Source of the DNA: Nonlabens sp.
GTDB lineage: Bacteria > Bacteroidota > Bacteroidia > Flavobacteriales > Flavobacteriaceae
Reading direction: 5' to 3'
Assembly (NCBI GenBank): GCA_030731685.1
Contig: JANQTO010000314.1
Span: forward strand, 1-11,904
Length of the DNA: 11,904 nucleotides
Positions 1 through 6,231 of the stretch are shown piece after piece. A program made the translations under genes and the position numbers. The notes beneath the pieces are model-generated. The model ran no database searches and was not told the DNA's origin. It was given only the letters and a program-made list of their open reading frames with translations. Positions within the stretch are counted from its first letter, which is position 1. The number at the start of each line of letters is the position of its first letter.

Positions 1-972
1 TTTAGATGTGTTAAAATTATTTTGAATCAACTCAGTCACAACGGGTGCATCCATGATAAGGTTAACGAGCGAAATGTACTTTAATTTTATAATACGTTTT
101 GCAATGGCATAAGAAATGGAACTTCCCTTGTAACAAACCACTTGAGGCACCTTAAACAAAGCAGTTTCAAGCGTTGCAGTTCCTGAGGTCACGAGTGCGG
201 CATTACACAGACTCAATAGATCATATGTTTTGTTCATTACCAACGTAACTGGATATTTTTGTAGGTATGGTTGATAAAACTGCTCATCTTGCCCAGGTGC
301 ACCGGCAATAACAAACTGATATGACGGAAACTGGTCTGTCATTTTGAGCATAACAGCCAGCATTTTCTTAATTTCCTGTTTGCGACTTCCAGGCAGTAAA
401 GCGATAAGAGGCCTGTCGTCTAAATTGTAATGTTTTAAAAAAGCAACGTGGTCTACGGGTTCACGTTGTGCAATAGCGTCTATAAGTGGATGACCTACAA
501 AATGTACTGGGAAATGATGTTTTTGTTCGTAAAACGATTTTTCAAATGGCAAGATGACATACATGGCGTCCACGTCGCGCTTGATATCTTTGATACGGTT
601 TTCTTTCCACGCCCATATTTGAGGTGAAATATAATAATGGTTGCGATATCCTTTAATGCGAGCCCATTTCATAATCCTGAAGTTAAACCCAGGATAATCT
701 ATATATATAATGACGTCTGGTTGAAACTGTTCGATATCCTTTTTACAGGCATTGATATTCTTTAAAATCACATTTAAATTAGACAGCACTTCTACAAAGC
801 CCATAAAGGCCAATTCCTTGTAGTGTTTAACGAGTGTACCGCCTTGAGCTTCCATAAGATCACCACCCCAAAACCTGAATTGAGCATCGCTGTCTTTCAC
901 TTTGAGTTGCTCCATAAGAAGTGAACCGTGTAAATCGCCACTTGCCTCGCCTGCTATGAGATAATATTTCAT
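1..972 (-). CDS. lpxB: Lipid-A-disaccharide synthase LpxB (partial, C-terminus outside window)
   Basis: Membrane-associated glycosyltransferase (family GT19) that joins UDP-2,3-diacylglucosamine and lipid X to form the lipid A disaccharide on the inner face of the inner membrane. Translating the minus strand from the ATG at 972 gives 324 uninterrupted codons to the window edge. The family is usually about 370-390 residues, so roughly 50 are missing. Visible family motifs are GEASGDLHG (residues 8-16), FWGGDLMEAQGG, SPQIWAWKENRI in the middle, LPGSRKQEI at the start of the C-terminal Rossmann half, and TSGTATLETAL in the nucleotide-sugar binding region. The last visible residues include MDAPVVTELIQ, which matches the conserved C-terminal segment. 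The start lies 3 bases after the stop of the small membrane protein upstream, and surE precedes that, so the three are probably co-transcribed. No frameshift is seen. The identification is firm. Confidence 0.96.
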   Translation of the reverse strand, partial: MKYYLIAGEASGDLHGSLLMEQLKVKDSDAQFRFWGGDLMEAQGGTLVKHYKELAFMGFVEVLSNLNVILKNINACKKDIEQFQPDVIIYIDYPGFNFRIMKWARIKGYRNHYYISPQIWAWKENRIKDIKRDVDAMYVILPFEKSFYEQKHHFPVHFVGHPLIDAIAQREPVDHVAFLKHYNLDDRPLIALLPGSRKQEIKKMLAVMLKMTDQFPSYQFVIAGAPGQDEQFYQPYLQKYPVTLVMNKTYDLLSLCNAALVTSGTATLETALFKVPQVVCYKGSSISYAIAKRIIKLKYISLVNLIMDAPVVTELIQNNFNTSK

Positions 973-975
973 ACG

Positions 976-1275
976 TTAAAATTCAAAATACATGACAGCG
1001 AGCGCAGCGAGTATAGTTGCCATAAGAACACCTCTTGCCTCGTAAGGCTGCATAGCTTTTTTAAACTTAAAAATACGGGTAGTCAGAAAAAAGAAAAACA
1101 ATACTAAATTAAGGATTGCTCCCAAACCTATAATACCTCCTAAAAAGCCTTGTTCCAAAGCCACCGTAAATATGGTCTCAACCTCGTAAGGCGCAAAAAA
1201 ATAGACATACAAATACATGCCTATTAAATTTGCCAGCACTCCTAGCAAAAAACCCTTTATTATTTTAAACTTCAA
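976..1275 (-). CDS. Small three-helix membrane protein of unknown function, TTG start
   Basis: A 99-residue protein that I cannot assign to a named family. It has three hydrophobic segments: about residues 8-28 (ending FFAP), 44-65 (Gly- and Leu-rich, then a run of Phe) and 83-97 near the C-terminus. A basic stretch, RIFKFKK, lies between helices 2 and 3. It is probably an inner-membrane protein. The start is TTG at 1275, overlapping the last 11 bases of surE. An in-frame stop lies five codons upstream (TAA ACA CTT GGG AAT TTG), so no ATG or GTG start is available there. The first internal ATG (residue 20) would remove most of helix 1. The gene ends 3 bases before lpxB. Its tight packing between surE and lpxB on the same strand, plus a coherent membrane topology, supports a real gene. 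A link to lipid A or envelope work is only inferred from position. Confidence 0.8.
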   Translation of the reverse strand: MKFKIIKGFLLGVLANLIGMYLYVYFFAPYEVETIFTVALEQGFLGGIIGLGAILNLVLFFFFLTTRIFKFKKAMQPYEARGVLMATILAALAVMYFEF

Positions 1276-2047
1276 ATTCCCAAGTGTTTAATGTGCTTAT
1301 ATAATGGTGAGCCGTTAGGTCAAATTGTGTAGGAACGATAGAAATATAATTGTGTGCAAGTGCCCACTCGTCTGTATCCTCGCCTTTATCGTTATTCACA
1401 AACTTGCCAGTAAGCCAGTAATAATCCTTACCATAAGGATTTGTACGTTTGTCAAATTCTTCTTCCCAGTGTGCATTTGCCTGTCTACATATTTTGATGC
1501 CTTTGTAGGGCTCTTCACTTACTTTGGGAATATTGACGTTAAAAACAACTCCTTTAGGCATACCATGCTCAAGAACTTGTTTGATAATTTTCTCAATGTA
1601 GGGAGCTGATGCATCAAAATCGGCATCTGCACTATAATCACACAGAGAAAAACCTATTGCTGGAATACCTTCTATACCAGCCTCAACAGCAGCACTCATA
1701 GTGCCACTGTAAATAACATTTATCGCACTATTGCTGCCATGATTGATACCACTGATACATAAATCTGGCTTTCTTTCCAGTATTTCATGAGATGCCATTT
1801 TTACACAATCTACCGGAGTACCACTGGTTGTATATTCCTTGTGGTCGTATTCGTGTTGCGTAAACTCTTTTAAATAGAGCGTATTATTTATGGTAATAGC
1901 GTGCCCCATAGCACTTTGCGGACTATCTGGAGCAACGACAACGACGTTACCCAATTTACTGGCTATGGCCACAAGTGTGCGTATGCCCTTTGCTGTGATA
2001 CCGTCATCATTTGTTACTAGTATTAACGGCTTATCTTTCTCTTCCAT
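1265..2047 (-). CDS. surE: 5'/3'-nucleotidase SurE
   Basis: Metal-dependent cytoplasmic phosphatase that removes phosphate from nucleoside 5'- and 3'-monophosphates, and in some species also acts on short polyphosphate. The 260 residues match the family length of about 250-260. The N-terminal ILVTNDDG carries the metal-binding pair D14-D15. The next conserved site is PDSPQSAMGHAIT with S45, followed by TSGTPVDCVK (residues 74-83) and SGINHGSN (99-106) with the metal ligand N102. The adjoining YSGTMSAAVEAG segment is also typical. All four expected metal ligands (D14, D15, S45, N102) are present, so the enzyme should be active. It is the first gene of the minus-strand group surE, small membrane protein, lpxB. 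Its ATG lies 82 bases from the farthest-upstream candidate start of the divergent protease gene, so its promoter must lie in or just beyond that spacer. No Shine-Dalgarno sequence is visible. Confidence 0.97.
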   Translation of the reverse strand: MEEKDKPLILVTNDDGITAKGIRTLVAIASKLGNVVVVAPDSPQSAMGHAITINNTLYLKEFTQHEYDHKEYTTSGTPVDCVKMASHEILERKPDLCISGINHGSNSAINVIYSGTMSAAVEAGIEGIPAIGFSLCDYSADADFDASAPYIEKIIKQVLEHGMPKGVVFNVNIPKVSEEPYKGIKICRQANAHWEEEFDKRTNPYGKDYYWLTGKFVNNDKGEDTDEWALAHNYISIVPTQFDLTAHHYISTLNTWEFEV

Positions 2048-2159
2048 AGTTTTTAAAACGTGGTTAAAATTAAGTAAATTAGCGCTAAGGTTTGCATAAA
2101 CTTGCCTACTTTAGACCAATGATTGTGGCATGGTTTTTATGTTACTAAGCAATAGACAA
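2048..2159. promoter_or_regulatory. Divergent promoter region between surE and the protease operon
   Basis: This short AT-rich spacer separates two divergently transcribed operons and must contain promoters for both unless they lie inside the genes. On the plus strand, TAAACTTG (2097-2104) and TACTTTAG (2107-2114) each match seven of eight positions of the Bacteroidota -7 consensus TAnnTTTG. Either would give a leader of about 40-60 bases before the start I prefer at 2160. On the minus strand, TAATTTTA (2072-2065) also matches seven of eight, facing surE. None has a convincing -33 TTTG at the usual spacing. A perfect 10-base palindrome, TTAGCGCTAA, sits at 2079-2088. The existence of a regulatory region here is near certain, but the exact elements are guesses. 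Confidence 0.4.
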
Positions 2160-4304
2160 ATGAATCACCTTATGAATTTCTTAAAAAACAACCTAACTTT
2201 AGGTATTGTTACTCTTTTAATAGCAACTGCAAGTTGCAGCTTCACAAATAAAGTAGACCCAGGTGATAAAGAAAAAGAGGAGCTTCTTATTTATGTAATA
2301 TCAAACGTACTAAAGCGCAACCACTTTTCTCCTGCAGACCTTACAGACCAATTCTCTGAAGACGTTTTCAAGAATTACATTAACGACTTAGACCCTGCAA
2401 AAAGATATTTTCTACAAAAGGACTATGAAGATTTTGCAGCGTACAAATTTCTCATAGACGACCAAATTCAGGATAGTAAAATCACATTATTCAAATTAAG
2501 TTATGAGCGGTTACTAGAACGCCAGAAAGAGTCTAGGGCGATTTTTGACGAGATTATAGAGGTGCAGTTTGATTACAATAAAAACGAGATTATAAATACA
2601 GATTATGAGAACATGCCTTATGCAAAAAATAAGACTGCTTTAAAAGACCACTGGCGCAAACTTCTAAAATTGTCGGCAATAGGTTCGTATTATGAAAAAG
2701 TAAAAGAACAAGAAGAATTACCAGAGGCAGAGCGTAAATCACTCGTTGAAATAGAGAAAGAAGTGCGCATGGAAGTTAAAAAGTCCATCATAGAAAATTT
2801 CGAAAATAGCAAGGATATTAAACGCTTAGACTACTTCTCTGTTTACGTTAACGCCATTACTTCACACTTTGACCCGCATACAAACTATCTAGCTCCACAA
2901 ACCAAGGACCGTTTTGACCAGTCTATGAGTGGTAAACTAGAAGGAATAGGAGCACGACTGCAAAAGAACATGGATAACATTAAGGTAATGGAATTAATTT
3001 CTGGTGGTCCAGCATGGAGAAGTAAAAAGCTGGAAGTGGGCGATGTTATTCAAAAAGTTGCTCAAGAAAAAGACAGCGTAGCTACAAGCATTATGGGTAT
3101 GAGCATAAGCGACGCCGTAGAACTCATTAAAGGCCCTAAAGGAACTAAAGTGCGTCTTACCCTTAAAAAAGTAGACGGCCGCTTAGAGGTTATTACTTTA
3201 GAGCGTGACGTAGTTCTTATTGAAGAAACATTTGCAAAATCCATGATGGTTAAAGATAACAGCGTGAATTACGGCCTCATAAACCTGCCAACGTTTTATT
3301 TTGACATGGAGAATAAAAATGGACGCGCAGCTGGTGATGATATTGCCATTGAATTAAAAAGATTGAAAGACCTAGGTGCCGAAGGATTAATACTTGATTT
3401 AAGGGGCAATGGCGGTGGCTCTTTACGTGAAGTTATAGAAATGGTAGGCCATTTTATACCACAAGGTCCTGTAGTTCAAGTAGCTCTTAAGAATAACCGT
3501 ACGCAAGTACTCGAAGATGACGATGGTGGCAAAACCATTTGGGATGGACCCCTTGTTATCATGGTAGACGAGTTGAGCGCAAGCGCTTCTGAAATACTAG
3601 CAGCTGCATTGCAAGATTATGACCGCGCAGTTATTTTAGGTAGTAAACAAACCTTTGGTAAAGGAACAGTTCAGAACTTTGAAGACCTCAACAGCTTCGT
3701 AAGAAATAGTGAACATGGAGATTTAGGTGCAGTTAAACTAACCACACAAAAATTTTATAGAGTGAATGGTAGTAGCACACAGCTCGAAGGCGTAAAAAGT
3801 GATGTCGTTACACCAGACAGATATAGCTACATTGAAATAGGAGAACGTGATGAGGATTTCCCATTACCTTATGATGAGATTGCACCAGCGACGTATCAAA
3901 AATTCACCGGCTATGCAAATCTTAGAGAAGTAATAAAAACGTCTAATGCACGCATTGCACAAAATGCCAATTTCAAATTAATTGATGAAAATGCACAGTG
4001 GTTAAGCAAACAACGTAAGGAATATGATATACCACTGAATTACGATGCTTATGCTGCGAGAATAGATAAACTAGAGCAAGAAACTGACCGTTTTGACGCG
4101 CTAGATAACTATAAAAGCAAGTTGACATTTGAGGTACTTCCTTATGAAAAAGAACTCATGATGAAGGATGAAACTCTAAAACAAAAAAGAGAGGAGTGGC
4201 AAAAGAGCTTAACTACAGACCTATATGTTGAAGAAGCGGTGATGGTTTTGAAGGATTTACGCATGAACACTATCAAAAACAACAAACTGAGCAGTAAGAA
4301 TTAA
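2160..4304 (+). CDS. prc: Tail-specific (C-terminal processing) protease, Prc/CtpA family S41, probable lipoprotein
   Basis: Envelope serine protease that recognises exposed C-termini and degrades or trims proteins in the periplasm. From the ATG at 2160 it has 714 residues, like E. coli Prc (682). Order: signal peptide, N-terminal helical domain, the conserved DPHTNYLAPQT from residue 238, PDZ domain about 240-335 (SGGPAWRSKKLEVGD near 281), S41 protease core with LILDLRGNGGGS, and a C-terminal helical domain from about 560. The Ser/Lys dyad is visible: S475 in SASASEI and K501 in FGKGTVQ. In-frame ATGs occur at 2130, 2139, 2160 and 2172. I prefer 2160 because A-rich sequence precedes it and the signal peptide then starts cleanly; 2172 is almost as good, and 2130 adds an unlikely extension. 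Hydrophobic residues 12-25 end at C26 (TASC), a loose lipobox, so lipid anchoring is likely but not certain. The stop overlaps the permease start as TAATG. Confidence 0.95.
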   Translation: MNHLMNFLKNNLTLGIVTLLIATASCSFTNKVDPGDKEKEELLIYVISNVLKRNHFSPADLTDQFSEDVFKNYINDLDPAKRYFLQKDYEDFAAYKFLIDDQIQDSKITLFKLSYERLLERQKESRAIFDEIIEVQFDYNKNEIINTDYENMPYAKNKTALKDHWRKLLKLSAIGSYYEKVKEQEELPEAERKSLVEIEKEVRMEVKKSIIENFENSKDIKRLDYFSVYVNAITSHFDPHTNYLAPQTKDRFDQSMSGKLEGIGARLQKNMDNIKVMELISGGPAWRSKKLEVGDVIQKVAQEKDSVATSIMGMSISDAVELIKGPKGTKVRLTLKKVDGRLEVITLERDVVLIEETFAKSMMVKDNSVNYGLINLPTFYFDMENKNGRAAGDDIAIELKRLKDLGAEGLILDLRGNGGGSLREVIEMVGHFIPQGPVVQVALKNNRTQVLEDDDGGKTIWDGPLVIMVDELSASASEILAAALQDYDRAVILGSKQTFGKGTVQNFEDLNSFVRNSEHGDLGAVKLTTQKFYRVNGSSTQLEGVKSDVVTPDRYSYIEIGERDEDFPLPYDEIAPATYQKFTGYANLREVIKTSNARIAQNANFKLIDENAQWLSKQRKEYDIPLNYDAYAARIDKLEQETDRFDALDNYKSKLTFEVLPYEKELMMKDETLKQKREEWQKSLTTDLYVEEAVMVLKDLRMNTIKNNKLSSKN

Positions 4305-5416
4305 TGAATGAACGCTCGGCATCATTGAGCTCACTAGCGCTCCACAAGTTCAAAAAGAACTTTTGGGGCGTTTTGAGTTTTACGGTTATAGCAACCTACG
4401 CATTTTTAGCACTATTTGCGTACGTACTCGCCCCAGACGCGACAGAAAATGCAAACCAAATGCACATTTCCATACATTCCCAACCACCAGGATTTGAAGT
4501 TACGATGCTTTCATTACCACTAGGCAATCACACGACGTCATCATGGACAGATTGGTTTACAGGCAGTGAAACCACAGTAGAAGAAATTCCTGTAGCTGTC
4601 TTGAAACAAGAAGGCAATCAGTGGTTTTACAGACCCTATGATATTGATGGCGCAGAGATTCCGTTTGTTCCAGTACTATATAAAGGTGCAATGGGATTGG
4701 AAGAATCACGCTTTCGCGAAAGCTTTACATCTCAAAAAACATTTTTACTGGGCACAGACAAGTACGGTCGCGACATGTTGAGTCGTATGCTGGTAGGTGC
4801 TCGCATAAGCATAAGTATAGGATTTGTAAGCGTTTTTATATCGTTACTCATTGGAATTTTACTAGGCGCTATTGCAGGTTTTTATGGCGGTAAAATAGAC
4901 GCTGCAATTATGTGGCTTATCAACGTCACTTGGTCCATACCTACGCTTCTTATGGTTATTGCCATAAGTATCGCGCTAGGAAAAGGTTTTCTTACCGTTT
5001 TTATTGCCGTGGGTCTTACTATGTGGGTAGAGGTTGCGCGCGTTGTGCGCGGTCAGGTAATCGTCGCCAAAGAGTATCAATATGTCACCGCCGCCAGAGC
5101 ATTAGGTTTTAATGACTGGCGCATCGTATCAAGACATATTTTACCAAATATTATGGCGCCCGTTATCGTTATAAGCGCCGCAAATTTTGCGAGTGCTATA
5201 CTCGTGGAGAGCGGTTTGAGCTTTCTAGGTCTAGGAGCACAGCCACCTACCCCTAGCTGGGGCAGTATGATTAAAGACCATTATCAGTATATTATTTTAG
5301 ACAAGGCATATCTTGCCATCGTACCAGGAATTGCCATCATGACGCTCGTTATGGCTTTTATGCTTTTGGGCAATGCCCTTAGAGATGCACTGGACGTTAA
5401 AACTACATCATCGTGA
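4304..5416 (+). CDS. ABC transporter permease, Opp/Dpp C-type (peptide/nickel family)
   Basis: Inner-membrane subunit of an oligopeptide-type ABC importer. Helix 1 (about residues 20-43) is the OppC N-terminal segment. The core permease domain spans about 165-360 and holds the other helices. Clear family motifs are LGTDKYGRDMLSR (149-161), the EAA loop EYQYVTAARALGF...RHILPN (257-282), which contacts the ATPase, and GLGAQPPTPSWG (309-320). Between helix 1 and LGTDKYGRD there is an extracytoplasmic stretch of about 105 residues, much longer than in E. coli DppC or OppC, so total length is 370 against about 300. No ATPase, second permease or binding protein is in the window, so partners must be encoded elsewhere. 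The ATG overlaps the protease stop (TAATG); a second in-frame-looking ATG at 4308 is out of frame. The end overlaps the nuclease start as GTGA. The family call is firm; the substrate is unknown. Confidence 0.93.
   Translation: MNERSASLSSLALHKFKKNFWGVLSFTVIATYAFLALFAYVLAPDATENANQMHISIHSQPPGFEVTMLSLPLGNHTTSSWTDWFTGSETTVEEIPVAVLKQEGNQWFYRPYDIDGAEIPFVPVLYKGAMGLEESRFRESFTSQKTFLLGTDKYGRDMLSRMLVGARISISIGFVSVFISLLIGILLGAIAGFYGGKIDAAIMWLINVTWSIPTLLMVIAISIALGKGFLTVFIAVGLTMWVEVARVVRGQVIVAKEYQYVTAARALGFNDWRIVSRHILPNIMAPVIVISAANFASAILVESGLSFLGLGAQPPTPSWGSMIKDHYQYIILDKAYLAIVPGIAIMTLVMAFMLLGNALRDALDVKTTSS
4710..4723. repeat. Perfect 14-base palindrome GCTTTCGCGAAAGC, copy 1
   Basis: The 14 bases equal their own reverse complement. 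The copy lies inside the permease gene and is read as R-F-R-E-S (residues 136-140), just before the conserved LGTDKYGRD block and inside the unusually long extracytoplasmic segment. The same 14 bases, preceded by the same AC, recur at 6840-6853 in an unrelated gene. Confidence 0.75.
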
Positions 5417-6228
5417 GAAAATTAATTTACCCTGTAATTGTTTTGGCACTTGTAGCCTGCTATTACTTGTGGGAAACAAAAAGTAATGAAGCAATCTCAG
5501 ACCAAAATTTACAGGAAGAGATAAATCTAAAAAGCGACGGAGACAGAACTAGCGAGTTAACACGCAATGATTTTTTGCCCAAAAGTGACAATCAGATAAT
5601 TCATCACAAATCCTATAGCCTCAGTTATAATGAGTACCATGAGCAGGCAGACTGGACCGTTCACGTTCTCAAAAAAAGCGATATGACCAGCGCAAACTAT
5701 TCAAGGCCCTATTTTGAAATAGATAACATGGTTTCTACTGGAGCTGCAACCTGGCGCAATTATAAGAATAGCGGTTACGATAAAGGACATCTTGTACCTG
5801 CGGCAGACCGTAAAGGTTCTAAAGAACACCATGACGAAACCTTTTTAACCTCTAATATAAGCCCGCAGAATCACGATTTCAATGCCGGGTTATGGAATAG
5901 ATTAGAACAAAAAGTGCGTTATTATGCACAACAACATGGCTCCCTTTACGTAGTGACTGGTCCAGTTCTAAAAAAAGGTCTTAAAAGTATAGGAAGTGAA
6001 CATGTAAGCGTGCCAGAACAATACTATAAAATACTGTATCGTGATGGAAAAGACGGTCCTAATCTCCTTGCTTTTCTTATGGATAATGAGCCTAGTAACA
6101 AGGCTATTTACAATTACATCACTAGTGTAGATACTATAGAGTCACTCACAGGAATCGATTTTTTCTATCAGTTACCAGATGATATAGAGTCTAAACTAGA
6201 ACAAGAACGCAGTTCTAAAGGCTGGTAG
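5413..6228 (+). CDS. DNA/RNA non-specific endonuclease (NucA/EndoG type), probable lipoprotein, GTG start
   Basis: Sugar-non-specific nuclease of the beta-beta-alpha-metal superfamily, which cleaves DNA and RNA using a Mg2+ ion. The active-site segment is YDKGHLVPAADR, with general-base H126; most described relatives (Serratia nuclease, EndoG) have DRGH, so K124 replaces Arg. The second block, SPQNHDFNAGLWNRLE, supplies the expected metal ligand N157 and E165, with the same 8-residue spacing as N119/E127 in Serratia nuclease. The start is GTG at 5413, overlapping the permease stop (GTGA), which suggests coupled translation. From this start the protein begins with MRKLIYPVIVLALVAC, a signal peptide ending in a good lipobox LVAC with C16, so it is probably a lipoprotein facing the periplasm or exposed on the surface. 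A plain membrane anchor is the alternative. The remaining N-terminal part (about 17-85) is a polar linker. At 271 residues it is full length for the family. Confidence 0.92.
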   Translation: MRKLIYPVIVLALVACYYLWETKSNEAISDQNLQEEINLKSDGDRTSELTRNDFLPKSDNQIIHHKSYSLSYNEYHEQADWTVHVLKKSDMTSANYSRPYFEIDNMVSTGAATWRNYKNSGYDKGHLVPAADRKGSKEHHDETFLTSNISPQNHDFNAGLWNRLEQKVRYYAQQHGSLYVVTGPVLKKGLKSIGSEHVSVPEQYYKILYRDGKDGPNLLAFLMDNEPSNKAIYNYITSVDTIESLTGIDFFYQLPDDIESKLEQERSSKGW

Positions 6229-6231
6229 GTC

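Noticed and set aside
1..972. Possible frameshift or pseudogene in lpxB because the frame has no stop in the window
   Set aside because: Codon-by-codon reading gives one continuous frame with all family motifs. The gene is simply cut by the window edge.
1325..1609. Plus-strand open frame of 94 codons opposite surE
   Set aside because: It lies fully antisense to a gene with intact catalytic motifs, is Cys- and Phe-rich with no recognisable domain, and has no operon context.
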